A stretch of 64,000 nt of DNA from the NCBI RefSeq assembly GCF_020866905.1, contig NZ_JAIVCC010000013.1, positions 62,001 through 126,000 of the forward strand, read 5' to 3'. This stretch comes from Salinimicrobium sediminilitoris. Lineage in GTDB: Bacteria; Bacteroidota; Bacteroidia; Flavobacteriales; Flavobacteriaceae. Of this stretch, positions 1 to 8,653 are shown in pieces. A model generated the notes under the pieces. It was given only the letters and a program-made list of their open reading frames with translations, was not told where the DNA came from and ran no database searches. A program made the translations under genes and the position numbers. How positions within the stretch are numbered: position 1 is the stretch's first letter; every line of letters starts with the position of its first letter.

Positions 1-2632
1 CATCTCCGGCTTTATCACCAAAGATCGCTCTAAGAAGTTTTTCTTCCGGAGTTGGATCGCTCTCTCCTTTTGGAGTGATCTTTCCAATAAGAATATCTCC
101 AGGCTTAACTTCTGCACCAATTCTAATCATACCATGCTCATCAAGGTCTTTTGTAGCCTCTTCTGAAACGTTTGGAATATCATTGGTTAATTCTTCGTTA
201 CCAAGTTTAGTATCTCTAACTTCAAGAGAATATTCATCAATGTGAATCGAAGTAAAAATGTCATTTCTCACAACATTTTCTGAGATCACAATTGCATCCT
301 CAAAGTTGTAACCTTTCCATGGCATGAAGGCAACCTTCATGTTACGTCCAAGAGCAAGTTCCCCGGCCTCGGTAGCATAACCCTGGCAAAGCACCTGTCC
401 TTTAGCAACCCTGTCACCTACTCTTACGATTGGCTTCAGGTTGATAGAAGTTCCCTGGTTCGTCTTTCTGAATTTTACCAGCTCATAAGTCTTGGAATCT
501 GAATCAAAGCTTACCATTCGCTCCTCTTCAGTTCTATCATACTTAATAGTGATCTGGTTTGCATCAACATACTCTACAGTTCCATCTCCTTCAGCATTGA
601 TCAATACACGGGAATCTGTAGCTACCTGTCTTTCCAGTCCTGTACCTACGATTGGAGAATCAACTCTCAATAATGGTACTGCCTGGCGCATCATGTTAGA
701 TCCCATCAAGGCACGGTTAGCATCATCGTGTTCAAGAAATGGGATAAGAGAAGCAGAAATAGAAGCGATCTGGTTTGGAGCAACATCCATATAGTGAACC
801 TGGGTAGGATCAACAACAGGGAAATCACCTTCTTCACGCGCAATTACTCTTTCAGCCTCAATAGTACCATCATCACTCATTGCAATGTTCGCCTGGGCGA
901 TCATCTTGTCTTCTTCCTCTTCGGCACTTAAATATCTTGGCTCCTCGGTAACATTAACTTTACCGTTAACTACCTCGCGGTAAGGAGTCTCAAGGAATCC
1001 CATTGAATTCACCTTAGCATAAGCCGAAAGTGACGAGATAAGTCCAATGTTTGGACCTTCAGGAGTTTCAATAGGACAAAGTCTTCCATAGTGTGTATAG
1101 TGAACGTCACGTACCTCAAAACCTGCACGCTCACGGGAAAGACCACCTGGCCCTAAAGCCGAAAGTCTTCTTTTGTGAGTGATCTCTGCCAGTGGATTTG
1201 TTTGATCCATGAACTGAGACAACTGGTTGGTTCCAAAGAAAGAGTTGATCACAGAAGACAGAGTCTTCGCATTGATCAAATCTATTGGGGTAAAAACCTC
1301 GTTATCACGTACGTTCATTCGCTCACGAATAGTACGTGCCATACGGGCAAGACCTACACCAAATTGTTGAGACAGCTGCTCTCCTACTGTTCTTACACGA
1401 CGGTTAGACAAGTGGTCAATATCATCAACCTCTGCCTTTGAGTTAATAAGTTCAATAAGGTATTTTACAATAGTAATGATATCTTCACGGGTAAGCACCT
1501 GCTTATCCATAGCGATATCAAGACCAAGCTTTTTGTTCATTCTGTAACGCCCTACTTCCCCAAGGTTGTAACGCTGGTCACTAAAGAACAATTTGTCAAT
1601 AATTCCGCGGGCAGTCTCCTCATCGGGTGGTTCTGCGTTACGAAGTTGACGGTATATATGTTCAACCGCTTCCTTTTCGGAGTTGGTTGGATCTTTTTGT
1701 AATGTGTTATGGATGATAGCGTAATCCCCGGTCTGGTTATCTTCTTTGTGAAGAAGGATGGTTTTAGATCCGGTTTCTACGATCTCTTCTATATGATCTT
1801 TTTCAAGAACAGTATCACGATCTAATACAATTTCGTTACGTTCAATTGAAACTACCTCCCCTGTATCTTCATCTACAAAATCTTCATACCAGGTATTCAA
1901 TACACGTGCAGCGAGTCTGCGTCCAAGGACTTTCTTAAGTCCGGTTTTGGAAACTTTAACCTCTTCTGCAAGGTCAAAGATCTCCAGAATGTCTTTATCA
2001 CGCTCAAAACCAATGGCGCGGAAAAGGGTTGTTACAGGTAATTTTTTCTTTCTATCGATATACGCGTACATAACGCTGTTGATATCGGTAGCGAATTCAA
2101 TCCAGGATCCTTTAAAAGGAATTACACGGGCCGAATAAAGTTTAGTCCCGTTTGCATGGAAGCTTTGTCCAAAGAATACTCCGGGAGACCGGTGCAACTG
2201 AGAAACGACTACGCGCTCAGCTCCATTGATACAAAAGGTCCCGCTTGGGGTCATGTAAGGAATAGTCCCAAGGTACACATCCTGAACAATAGTTTCAAAA
2301 TCTTCATGTTCCGGGTCTGTACAATAAAGCTTTAACCGTGCTTTAAGCGGCACACTATAGGTCAATCCACGCTCGATACATTCCTGAAGGGAGTATCGCG
2401 GTGGGTCCACAAAATAGTCTAAAAATTCTAGTACGAATTGGTTACGGGTGTCCGTAATGGGAAAGTTCTCCATGAAGGTATTATATAAACCTTCATTTCC
2501 TCTTTCTTCTGATTTCGTTTCTAATTGAAAGAAGTCCTGGAATGACTTAATTTGGATATCCAAAAAGTCTGGGTAAGCAGGCCTGTTCTTTACAGAAGAG
2601 AAACTCAATCTTTCAGTTTGCGTTGCTAACAT
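1..2632 (-). CDS. rpoB: DNA-directed RNA polymerase subunit beta (partial, C-terminus outside window)
   Basis: This is the beta subunit of RNA polymerase, which forms part of the catalytic cleft and carries the rifampicin pocket. The minus-strand frame is open from an ATG at 2632 ([13 protein letters not shown]) to the left edge, giving about 877 of an expected roughly 1270 residues, so the C-terminal third is missing. The rifampicin cluster is readable at about 1140-1235: [11 protein letters not shown], then [15 protein letters not shown]. The aspartate, histidine and serine positions most often changed in resistant mutants carry the wild-type residues. The last visible residues read [17 protein letters not shown], as in full-length RpoB. 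It follows rplL after a 131-bp spacer with a hairpin; rpoC is expected beyond the left edge. Confidence 0.97.
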   Translation of the reverse strand, partial: MLATQTERLSFSSVKNRPAYPDFLDIQIKSFQDFFQLETKSEERGNEGLYNTFMENFPITDTRNQFVLEFLDYFVDPPRYSLQECIERGLTYSVPLKARLKLYCTDPEHEDFETIVQDVYLGTIPYMTPSGTFCINGAERVVVSQLHRSPGVFFGQSFHANGTKLYSARVIPFKGSWIEFATDINSVMYAYIDRKKKLPVTTLFRAIGFERDKDILEIFDLAEEVKVSKTGLKKVLGRRLAARVLNTWYEDFVDEDTGEVVSIERNEIVLDRDTVLEKDHIEEIVETGSKTILLHKEDNQTGDYAIIHNTLQKDPTNSEKEAVEHIYRQLRNAEPPDEETARGIIDKLFFSDQRYNLGEVGRYRMNKKLGLDIAMDKQVLTREDIITIVKYLIELINSKAEVDDIDHLSNRRVRTVGEQLSQQFGVGLARMARTIRERMNVRDNEVFTPIDLINAKTLSSVINSFFGTNQLSQFMDQTNPLAEITHKRRLSALGPGGLSRERAGFEVRDVHYTHYGRLCPIETPEGPNIGLISSLSAYAKVNSMGFLETPYREVVNGKVNVTEEPRYLSAEEEEDKMIAQANIAMSDDGTIEAERVIAREEGDFPVVDPTQVHYMDVAPNQIASISASLIPFLEHDDANRALMGSNMMRQAVPLLRVDSPIVGTGLERQVATDSRVLINAEGDGTVEYVDANQITIKYDRTEEERMVSFDSDSKTYELVKFRKTNQGTSINLKPIVRVGDRVAKGQVLCQGYATEAGELALGRNMKVAFMPWKGYNFEDAIVISENVVRNDIFTSIHIDEYSLEVRDTKLGNEELTNDIPNVSEEATKDLDEHGMIRIGAEVKPGDILIGKITPKGESDPTPEEKLLRAIFGDKAGD

Positions 2633-2703
2633 CAATGGACGGAATTATGTTAAATAAAAAAATGTGTGCGAAATAAACAGGAAATGTTTATATACGCAAA
2701 ATG

Positions 2704-2740
2704 GTTTAGACCTCAGAGAACCTAATCTCCGGGTCTAAAC
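2704..2740 (-). promoter_or_regulatory. Hairpin in the rplL-rpoB spacer (attenuator or processing site)
   Basis: Nine-base perfect arms (2704-2712 and 2732-2740, GTTTAGACC with its complement) enclose a 19-nt loop containing a smaller GAGA/TCTC stem. On the minus strand only four T residues follow, so this is at best a weak terminator. Its place between rplL and rpoB matches the attenuator and RNase III region known from other bacteria; the function here is inferred. Confidence 0.5.
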
Positions 2741-2763
2741 CTATATTAGTGTGTGGGATTAGC

Positions 2764-3141
2764 TTACTTAAGCTCAACCTCGGCTCCTGCTTCTTCTAAC
2801 TGTGCTTTAAGTGCTTCAGCTTCATCTTTAGAAACTCCTTCTTTTACAGGTTTTGGAGCGTTATCTACCAATTCTTTAGCATCTTTCAAGCCAAGACCGG
2901 TAAGTTCTTTTACTAATTTCACTACGGCTAGTTTTGATCCACCCGGAGCTTTAAGGATTACGTCAAATTCAGACTGCTCTTCTGCGGCTTCTTCACCACC
3001 ACCGGCAGCACCACCAGCAACAGCTACAGCTGCAGCAGCAGGCTCAATCCCGTATTCTTCTTTCAAAATATCAGCTAACTCATTAACTTCTTTTACTGTT
3101 AAGTTAACCAATTGTTCTGCGAAATCTTTTAAATCTGCCAT
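2764..3141 (-). CDS. rplL: 50S ribosomal protein L7/L12
   Basis: This is the 125-residue stalk protein of the large subunit, which recruits translation factors with GTPase activity. The N-terminal dimerisation helix (residues 1-30) is followed by an alanine/glycine-rich hinge (about 33-55) and the conserved C-terminal domain starting near [18 protein letters not shown] and ending in VELK. Length and architecture are normal for the family. It lies between rplJ upstream and rpoB downstream on the same strand, as in nearly all bacteria. Confidence 0.98.
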   Translation of the reverse strand: MADLKDFAEQLVNLTVKEVNELADILKEEYGIEPAAAAVAVAGGAAGGGEEAAEEQSEFDVILKAPGGSKLAVVKLVKELTGLGLKDAKELVDNAPKPVKEGVSKDEAEALKAQLEEAGAEVELK

Positions 3142-3198
3142 TTTCTATCGTTTTTAAAATGTAATGTAATTTATGTTTGTTAAAAAGTGCGTACGTGT

Positions 3199-3720
3199 TT
3201 ATCCTTCTTTTTCAGAAAGAGTCTTAAGAATTCCTGCGATCTTACCACCACCAGATTTAAGTGCCGAAATAACATTTTTGGCAGGTGATTGAAGTAATCC
3301 AACAATATCTCCAATAACTTCTTCTTTAGATTTGATGCTAACCAGGGTATCTAGTTTATCATCTCCAATGAAGATAGCCTCTTCAATAAACGCGCCTTTT
3401 AGTAAAGGTTTGTCAGATTTTTTTCTAAATTCTTTAATTACTTTGGCCGGTCCATTTCCTGTTTCAGAAAACATGATGGAAGTATTTCCTTTCAATACTG
3501 AAGGAAGTTCTCCAAAATCTTTATCTGAACTTTCCATGGCTTTAGCCAAAAGGGTGTTCTTAACTACCGCAAGCTTTACGTTCGCTTTAAAACAAGCTCT
3601 ACGTAAGTTTGATGTATTTAAGGCGTTCAAGCCTGAAATATCTGCTAGGTAAATAGTGGTATTATCAGCTAACTGGGCAGTTAAATCTTCAATTACTCTT
3701 GATTTTTCTTCTCTTGTCAT
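3199..3720 (-). CDS. rplJ: 50S ribosomal protein L10
   Basis: The 173-residue L10 protein anchors the L7/L12 dimers to the ribosome stalk base. It begins MTREEKSRVIEDL and contains the typical KVKLAVVKNTLL-like segment (NVKLAVVKNTLLAKA, residues about 47-61). Only 12 bp separate it from rplA upstream, so there is no room for a long L10 leader structure of the kind known in other phyla. It is followed by rplL after 57 bp. Confidence 0.97.
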   Translation of the reverse strand: MTREEKSRVIEDLTAQLADNTTIYLADISGLNALNTSNLRRACFKANVKLAVVKNTLLAKAMESSDKDFGELPSVLKGNTSIMFSETGNGPAKVIKEFRKKSDKPLLKGAFIEEAIFIGDDKLDTLVSIKSKEEVIGDIVGLLQSPAKNVISALKSGGGKIAGILKTLSEKEG

Positions 3721-3732
3721 AATCCAATAATA

Positions 3733-4431
3733 TTATTGCTCAGTGAACCTTTTAGTATCAATTTCAACACTAGGACTCATAGTGCTAGACATGTGTATAC
3801 TTTTAATGTATATACCTTTAGCAGCCGTAGGTTTCAATTTTACCAGGGTAGTTAATAATTCTCTTGCGTTTCCAGCTATTTTATCAGCCTCAAAAGATGC
3901 TTTTCCAATACCAGCGTGTACAATACCTGTCTTATCTACTTTGAAATCGATCTTACCGGCTTTAACATCAGAAACAGCCTTAGCCACGTCCATAGTTACA
4001 GTCCCGGTCTTTGGGTTAGGCATTAAACCTCTTGGTCCTAAAATACGTCCAAGGGGTCCTAATTTACCCATAACGCTAGGCATAGTGATAATTACATCCA
4101 CATCTGTCCAGCCACCTTTGATCTTATCAAGGTACTCATCTAAACCAACGTAATCTGCACCGGCTTCTTTTGCTTCTGCTTCCTTATCTGGAGTTACAAG
4201 AGCTAAAACCTTTACGTCTTTACCTGTACCGTGTGGTAAAGTAACTACGCCACGCACCATTTGATTCGCCTTACGGGGATCTACGTTCAAACGAACGGCG
4301 ATATCCACAGAAGGATCAAAGTTTACATTGGTAATGTCTTTTATTAAAGCTGAAGCTTCTGCAACCGAATAAGTTTTACCTTTTTCAACCTTAGACTGTG
4401 CTTCCTTTTGCTTTTTAGTCAATCTTGCCAT
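3733..4431 (-). CDS. rplA: 50S ribosomal protein L1
   Basis: The 232-residue L1 protein binds 23S rRNA at the exit-tRNA side and in other bacteria can repress its own operon. The signature region [21 protein letters not shown] is present in mid-protein and the length is normal. It starts 18 bp after rplK and ends 12 bp before rplJ, which supports a single ribosomal transcript. Confidence 0.98.
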   Translation of the reverse strand: MARLTKKQKEAQSKVEKGKTYSVAEASALIKDITNVNFDPSVDIAVRLNVDPRKANQMVRGVVTLPHGTGKDVKVLALVTPDKEAEAKEAGADYVGLDEYLDKIKGGWTDVDVIITMPSVMGKLGPLGRILGPRGLMPNPKTGTVTMDVAKAVSDVKAGKIDFKVDKTGIVHAGIGKASFEADKIAGNARELLTTLVKLKPTAAKGIYIKSIHMSSTMSPSVEIDTKRFTEQ

Positions 4432-4449
4432 TTTTAATTTCTTTTTGGA

Positions 4450-4887
4450 TTAAAAAGGTGCTTGTCCTTTTACAGTAATTCCCATAGATCTTGCTGTTCC
4501 AGCTACCATCTTCATTGCAGACTCAACTGTGAATGCATTTAGATCCTGCATTTTATCTTCAGCAATGGCTCTTACCTGATCCCAAGAAACACTAGCTATT
4601 TTCTTACGGTTTGGCTCACCAGAACCCTTTTTAGCTTTCGCAGCTTCCAAAATTTGAACTGCAGCCGGTGGAGTTTTAATAACGAAGTCAAAAGACTTGT
4701 CTTTATAAACTGTAATTGCAACAGGCAATACTTTTCCCTGTTTATCCTGGGTTCTGCCGTTAAATTGCTTACAGAACTCCATGATGTTAACTCCGGCAGC
4801 ACCTAAAGCTGGTCCAACTGGTGGTGATGGGTTAGCAGCACCTCCGCGAACTTGTAACTTTACAACCTTACTTACTTCTTTTGCCAT
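4450..4887 (-). CDS. rplK: 50S ribosomal protein L11
   Basis: The 145-residue L11 protein forms the GTPase-associated centre together with 23S rRNA. The proline-rich N-terminal motif ([21 protein letters not shown], residues about 19-39) and the RNA-binding C-terminal domain ([19 protein letters not shown]) are both present. It sits between nusG and rplA on the same strand. Confidence 0.98.
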   Translation of the reverse strand: MAKEVSKVVKLQVRGGAANPSPPVGPALGAAGVNIMEFCKQFNGRTQDKQGKVLPVAITVYKDKSFDFVIKTPPAAVQILEAAKAKKGSGEPNRKKIASVSWDQVRAIAEDKMQDLNAFTVESAMKMVAGTARSMGITVKGQAPF

Positions 4888-4964
4888 TTTATTAATTTTA
4901 AGATGATAGTTTTGTTAGTGGAAGCATACTAAAACTATCCAAAAATATATAGTGTAACAGTTTA

Positions 4965-5516
4965 TTAGACTTTTTCTACCTGCATGTAGCTTAATTCCAG
5001 TGGTGTCTTTCTACCAAATATCTTCACCATCACTTCAAGCTTACGCTTCTCTTCATTGATCTTTTCAACCGTACCGTTAAAGCCGTTGAAAGGACCGTCA
5101 ATCACTTTAATAGTTTCACCAATGGTGAATGGAATTGCAACATTATCTGCCTTAACAGAAAGTTCATCCACTTTTCCCAGCATACGGTTAACTTCAGATT
5201 TTCTCAAAGGCACAGGATCCCCTCCTTTTGTCTCGCCCAAGAACCCAATAACACCGTTGATAGATTTAATAATGTGAGGGATCTCTCCGCCTATATTGGC
5301 CAAGATCATAACATATCCAGGGAAGTAAACACGCTCCTTATTTACCTTTTTGCCATTTCTTATTTGAATGACTTTTTCAGTAGGAACAAGGACTTCTTCA
5401 ATAAAATCTTCAAGGCCTTCATGAGCGATCTCACGCTCAATATATTCCTTAACTTTATTCTCCTGTCCGCTTACGGCACGAACTACATACCATTTTTTGT
5501 CTTTCACCTCTGCCAT
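4965..5516 (-). CDS. nusG: Transcription termination/antitermination factor NusG
   Basis: NusG binds RNA polymerase and links it to Rho or to the ribosome. The 183-residue protein has the N-terminal NGN fold (KKWYVVRAVSGQENKVKEYI at the start, VYFPGYVMI near residue 65) and a C-terminal KOW motif (IKVIDGPFNGFNGTVEKINEEK). It follows secE by 11 bp and precedes rplK by 77 bp. Confidence 0.97.
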   Translation of the reverse strand: MAEVKDKKWYVVRAVSGQENKVKEYIEREIAHEGLEDFIEEVLVPTEKVIQIRNGKKVNKERVYFPGYVMILANIGGEIPHIIKSINGVIGFLGETKGGDPVPLRKSEVNRMLGKVDELSVKADNVAIPFTIGETIKVIDGPFNGFNGTVEKINEEKRKLEVMVKIFGRKTPLELSYMQVEKV

Positions 5517-5527
5517 TGCAATATTAT

Positions 5528-5725
5528 TTATGATTTAATCCACTCAAAATATTGCTCTATCACGCCACTAAAGACAGTATCTACACCCCAGATCAATAAT
5601 GCGAAAATTATAGAAAAGACAGCCACAACTACTGTTAACCTTTGAGCTTCTGCCCAGGTTGGCCAGGTAACGTGGTTCTTCAATTCATTATAGGACTCCG
5701 AAATGTAATTTGCTATTCCTGCCAT
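5528..5725 (-). CDS. secE: Preprotein translocase subunit SecE
   Basis: This is the short, single-spanning form of SecE (65 residues). It has an amphipathic cytoplasmic helix with NELKNHVTWPTWAEAQ, followed by one membrane segment (LTVVVAVFSIIFALLIWGV). It stabilises SecY in the inner membrane. It opens the secE-nusG-rplKAJL-rpoB series and is separated from tRNA(Trp) by about 140 bp. Confidence 0.96.
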   Translation of the reverse strand: MAGIANYISESYNELKNHVTWPTWAEAQRLTVVVAVFSIIFALLIWGVDTVFSGVIEQYFEWIKS

Positions 5726-5740
5726 GGTATAAATTTTTTT

Positions 5741-5761
5741 CGCTTAATTTGAGATTAAGCG
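5741..5761 (-). promoter_or_regulatory. Small hairpin in the secE leader
   Basis: CGCTTAAT and its complement form an 8-bp stem with a 5-nt loop, ending about 16 bases upstream of the secE start. On the minus strand it is followed by A-rich sequence, not T-rich, so it is not a terminator. A leader role is possible but unproven. Confidence 0.3.
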
Positions 5762-5832
5762 CCGGCTCCCGTTTTACTACCCCTTTCTTCGGAAAGAATT
5801 CGGTGGCCATGTAGTTGATCAATATTGTTATT

Positions 5833-5861
5833 AAAAAGAGGTTTTAATCACCCCTCTTTTT
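5833..5861 (-). terminator. Intrinsic terminator downstream of tRNA(Trp)
   Basis: A 9-bp stem (AAAAAGAGG against its complement, arms 5833-5841 and 5853-5861) lies directly after the tRNA 3' end on the minus strand, and its 3' arm ends in T residues. It should close the tuf-tRNA(Trp) transcript before secE. Confidence 0.7.
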
Positions 5862-5864
5862 ATG

Positions 5865-5937
5865 CACGGGTTGAGAGACTCGAACTCCCGACACCTGGTT
5901 TTGGAGACCAGTGCTCTACCAACTGAGCTAAACCCGT
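5865..5937 (-). tRNA. tRNA-Trp (anticodon CCA)
   Basis: A 73-nt cloverleaf is seen on the minus strand. The acceptor ACGGGTT pairs with AACCCGT, the discriminator is G, the D-arm reads AGCTCAGTTGGTAGAGC, the anticodon loop CTCCAAA has CCA, and the T-arm contains GTTCGAG. The 3' CCA is not encoded. Its position between tuf and secE is the usual one in this phylum. Confidence 0.96.
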
Positions 5938-5996
5938 AAATATAAGTCAAGGTATTCACCAGAGTGAATACCTCAACTTTATAATATAAGACTGTA

Positions 5997-7184
5997 TTAG
6001 TCCAGAATTTCAGTTACCTGACCAGCACCTACAGTTCTACCACCTTCACGGATAGCGAAACGTAGACCAACGTTCATTGCGATTGGCTGGATAAGATCAA
6101 CAGTAATAGTAAGGTTATCACCTGGCATTACCATTTCAACTCCTTCAGGAAGGTTAATTGTTCCTGTAACATCAGTTGTACGAACGTAGAACTGTGGACG
6201 GTAGTTGTTGTGGAATGGAGTGTGACGTCCACCTTCTTCTTTCTTAAGGATATAAACCTCAGCTTTAAATTTTGCGTGTGGAGTTACAGATCCTGGCTTG
6301 GTAATTACCATACCACGAGAGATCTGGCTCTTTTCAATACCTCTTAGAAGGATACCAACGTTATCACCGGCTTCACCTCTATCAAGGATCTTACGGAACA
6401 TCTCAACTCCTGTAATAGTAGAAGTAAGTTTTCCAGCACCCATACCAATGATCTCTACTGGATCTCCAGTGTTAGCAACACCAGTTTCGATACGTCCTGT
6501 AGCAACAGTACCACGACCAGTAATAGAGAACACATCTTCGATAGGCATAAGGAATGGCTTATCAACATCACGCTCTGGCAATTCGATCCAAGTATCAACA
6601 GCTTCCATTAACTTAAGAACTGTATCAACCCACTGCTGCTCTCCCTGAAGTGCTCCAAGAGCAGATCCAGAAATTACAGGTCCATTATCTCCATCATATT
6701 CGTAGAAAGAAAGAAGATCTCTTACTTCCATTTCAACTAGTTCAAGAAGCTCCTCATCATCAACAAGGTCAACTTTGTTAAGGAACACAACGATTCTTGG
6801 GATACCAACCTGGCGTCCTAGAAGGATGTGCTCACGAGTTTGTGGCATAGGACCATCTGTAGCCGCAACCACAAGAATAGCACCGTCCATTTGAGCAGCA
6901 CCAGTTACCATGTTCTTTACGTAATCGGCGTGACCAGGACAGTCAACGTGAGCGTAGTGACGCTTCTCAGTTGAATATTCAACGTGTGAAGAGTTAATAG
7001 TAATACCTCTTTCTTTTTCTTCCGGTGCGTTATCAATCTGATCAAAAGATCTAGCTTCTGAATAACCGGCATCAGCCATTACCTTAGTAATCGCTGCTGT
7101 TAAAGTTGTTTTTCCGTGATCTACGTGTCCAATTGTACCTATGTTTAGGTGCGGCTTGGACCGATCGTAAGTTTCCTTTGCCAT
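5997..7184 (-). CDS. tuf: Translation elongation factor Tu
   Basis: EF-Tu delivers aminoacyl-tRNA to the ribosome as a GTP complex. The 395-residue protein has the G1 loop [11 protein letters not shown] (residues 19-29), the G3 motif [12 protein letters not shown], and NKVD for guanine recognition, followed by beta-barrel domains 2 and 3 ending in [10 protein letters not shown]. It lies between tRNA(Thr) upstream and tRNA(Trp) downstream and is probably cotranscribed with them, because no separate promoter is evident in the 58-bp gap. Confidence 0.99.
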   Translation of the reverse strand: MAKETYDRSKPHLNIGTIGHVDHGKTTLTAAITKVMADAGYSEARSFDQIDNAPEEKERGITINSSHVEYSTEKRHYAHVDCPGHADYVKNMVTGAAQMDGAILVVAATDGPMPQTREHILLGRQVGIPRIVVFLNKVDLVDDEELLELVEMEVRDLLSFYEYDGDNGPVISGSALGALQGEQQWVDTVLKLMEAVDTWIELPERDVDKPFLMPIEDVFSITGRGTVATGRIETGVANTGDPVEIIGMGAGKLTSTITGVEMFRKILDRGEAGDNVGILLRGIEKSQISRGMVITKPGSVTPHAKFKAEVYILKKEEGGRHTPFHNNYRPQFYVRTTDVTGTINLPEGVEMVMPGDNLTITVDLIQPIAMNVGLRFAIREGGRTVGAGQVTEILD

Positions 7185-7242
7185 AATTAATACTTATTTA
7201 ATCTTAGTTATATATTAGTGTTCAATTTTATACAAATCTCAG

Positions 7243-7314
7243 AGCCAACGACGGGAATTGAACCCGTGACCTCTTCCTTACCAAGGAAACGCTCTACCCC
7301 TGAGCTACGTCGGC
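7243..7314 (-). tRNA. tRNA-Thr (anticodon GGT)
   Basis: This is a 72-nt cloverleaf on the minus strand with acceptor GCCGACG pairing to CGTTGGC, anticodon loop TTGGTAA (GGT), and T-arm CGGGTTCAATTCCCG. The discriminator is T and CCA is not encoded. It lies 58 bp upstream of tuf. Confidence 0.95.
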
Positions 7315-7655
7315 AAAAAAAGTCCCCTCCGACAAAGCTATTTCTTGGGGAGACAACTATAGGTTTTCGAGACTCAAGGTGCAACTTTTGCTAACAGGAA
7401 AACACGCCTTGTAGCGTGATAATCTCAATTACAAAAGAAGACCAGATTCCTCCTTACTTCCACAGATTTAAACTCAACATTTAAACCAGCAAAAGACTTT
7501 ATGCAGGTAATCTTTTTCAATTTGCTTTAACAGCCAATTTAAGATCCACCACAAAAAGATTTAGAGAAGAAAACCAGTTTTGGGATTCTCACTCTGCTTT
7601 CCTTTTCAATAAAACTCAGAATTATCCGAACTTTACAATTAAAAGAAAAACTTAG
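7315..7655. other. Spacer between tRNA-Thr and tRNA-Gly, no gene seen
   Basis: These 341 bp contain no open frame with family resemblance and no further tRNA fold. A loose inverted match (GTCCCC near 7322 against GGGGAGAC near 7346) may be a processing or pausing structure. Nothing else is supported. Confidence 0.5.
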
Positions 7656-7728
7656 AGCGGGAGACCGGGTTCGAACCGGCGACATTCAGCTTGGAAGGCT
7701 GACGCTCTACCAACTGAGCTACTCCCGC
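7656..7728 (-). tRNA. tRNA-Gly (anticodon TCC)
   Basis: A 73-nt cloverleaf: acceptor GCGGGAG pairs with CTCCCGC, the anticodon loop CTTCCAA has TCC, and the T-arm is CCGGTTCGAACCCGG. The 3' CCA is not encoded. Confidence 0.96.
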
Positions 7729-7802
7729 AATTCTTAAATTCCAGCCTCAAGCACCAAATCCCAGTTTGGTATATGGAATTTGTTATTGGAATTTAATTTT
7801 TG

Positions 7803-7884
7803 TGGGGAGAGCAGGATTCGAACCTGCGAAGTTAAAAACAGCAGATTTACAGTCTGCCCTCGTTGGCCGCTTGAGTATCTCCCC
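7803..7884 (-). tRNA. tRNA-Tyr (anticodon GTA)
   Basis: This is an 82-nt class II tRNA with a long variable arm. The acceptor GGGGAGA pairs with TCTCCCC, the anticodon stem-loop is CAGACTGTAAATCTG (GTA), and the T-arm is GCAGGTTCGAATCCTGC. The discriminator is A, as expected for tRNA(Tyr). Confidence 0.96.
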
Positions 7885-8028
7885 AATTAATTTTTTCAGT
7901 ATTTCAGAGAACCATCGTTTTGGAATGGCTTATTTTTTGAAGCCGCAAATTAAAAGAAAATTAATTTACCAACCAAAGCTTTTTAATTCAAAATTTCAAG
8001 AACTTTAAAAACCGTTCTTTATTCGGTT

Positions 8029-8051
8029 TTTCAGAGCCGATGGAGGGACTC
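8029..8051 (-). repeat. Duplicated 3' end of tRNA-Thr (tRNA fragment)
   Basis: Twenty-three bases here are identical to 8145-8167, which cover the trailer and the acceptor/T-arm end of the neighbouring tRNA-Thr(TGT). The copies lie 116 bp apart in the same orientation. After the match this copy runs into a GC-rich stretch (CCTCGACTGCGCTCGGG, 8053-8069) that resembles a dispersed repeat. It is a tRNA remnant, not a working tRNA. Confidence 0.7.
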
Positions 8052-8150
8052 CCCTCGACTGCGCTCGGGATAAACTTCTCGTCCCCCTGCAGCTTTTCAA
8101 AACCATGTTTTTCCAAGCTACACCCGTGCGTTTTCACTACAAAATTTCAG

Positions 8151-8224
8151 AGCCGATGGAGGGACTCGAACCCACGACCTGCTGATTACAAATCAGCTGC
8201 TCTAGCCAGCTGAGCTACATCGGC
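8151..8224 (-). tRNA. tRNA-Thr (anticodon TGT)
   Basis: A 74-nt cloverleaf: acceptor GCCGATG pairs with CATCGGC, the anticodon loop TTTGTAA has TGT, and the T-arm is GTGGGTTCGAGTCCCTC. It is the first gene of the tRNA cluster on the minus strand and lies just below the hpf terminator. Confidence 0.95.
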
Positions 8225-8244
8225 GAAACTCTTAACTTTTTCAC

Positions 8245-8272
8245 AAAAAAAGTCCGCTATTTCTAACGGACT
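8245..8272 (-). terminator. Intrinsic terminator of the rpsU-xerC-hpf group
   Basis: AGTCCG (minus strand, 8272-8267) pairs with CGGACT (8256-8251), with TA/TA pairing inside the loop, followed by seven T residues. It is placed 50 bp after the hpf stop. Confidence 0.8.
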
Positions 8273-8273
8273 G

Positions 8274-8302
8274 CAAATGTATAAATTTAATTCTGTTCTC
8301 AA
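8274..8302 (-). promoter_or_regulatory. Promoter for the tRNA-tuf cluster
   Basis: On the minus strand TTG (8302-8300) is followed after 18 bp by TACATTTG (8281-8274), a good match to the Bacteroidota sigma factor consensus TTG-N19-TAnnTTTG. The predicted start near 8267 falls inside the 5' arm of the hpf terminator, so RNA begun here would lack that arm. Confidence 0.65.
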
Positions 8303-8321
8303 AACATTTGAGAAAAATATT

Positions 8322-8627
8322 TTACGCTACCTGCGCATTAAATTTTGGCTTTCGTTTTTGAAGTTGTCTCTCTAATGAACTAACACATTCATCCACACCT
8401 ACTTCAAACTTCCTACCCCTCTTCTTACAAATTATCTCATCTCCCGGAAGGCTCAATAAAATTTCAGTAAGCTTGTTCTCCTTATCACTGGCTTTTTCAA
8501 CTTTGAGATATACATCGGCGTAAATCACATTGTCAAAATGATTTTCCAGCTTGTCCAGCTTTCTCTGAATAAAATTGACTAGTTTTTGATCGGCGTGGAA
8601 ATTCACGGACTGTACATTGACTTTCAT
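8322..8627 (-). CDS. hpf: Ribosome hibernation promoting factor (short form)
   Basis: This 101-residue protein of the HPF/YfiA family binds the 30S decoding region and stops translation in resting cells. The family fold is seen in KVNVQSVNFHADQKLVNFIQRKLDKLENHF and in VYLKVEKASDKENKLTEILLSLPGDEI. It has no C-terminal dimerisation domain, so it is the short type. It follows xerC after 26 bp and probably shares its transcript, which makes a group of ribosome-linked genes with rpsU. Confidence 0.93.
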   Translation of the reverse strand: MKVNVQSVNFHADQKLVNFIQRKLDKLENHFDNVIYADVYLKVEKASDKENKLTEILLSLPGDEIICKKRGRKFEVGVDECVSSLERQLQKRKPKFNAQVA

Positions 8628-8653
8628 AAAATAGAAGTTTTAGTTAGACAATT

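Noticed and set aside
1140-1235. Rifampicin-resistance mutation in rpoB
   Set aside because: The cluster I residues most often altered read as wild type (D, H and S present).
2753-3157. Open frame on the plus strand opposite rplL
   Set aside because: It is the antisense shadow of the alanine/glycine-rich rplL gene, with no start context and no family resemblance.
5274-5645. 123-codon plus-strand frame across nusG and secE
   Set aside because: It is antisense to two well-supported genes.
5741-5761. Hairpin before secE considered as a terminator
   Set aside because: The sequence after it on the transcribed strand is A-rich, not T-rich, so it cannot act as an intrinsic terminator.
7766-8008. 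Plus-strand frame of 80 codons over the tRNA-Tyr
   Set aside because: It crosses the tRNA-Tyr gene, and the product has no protein family character.
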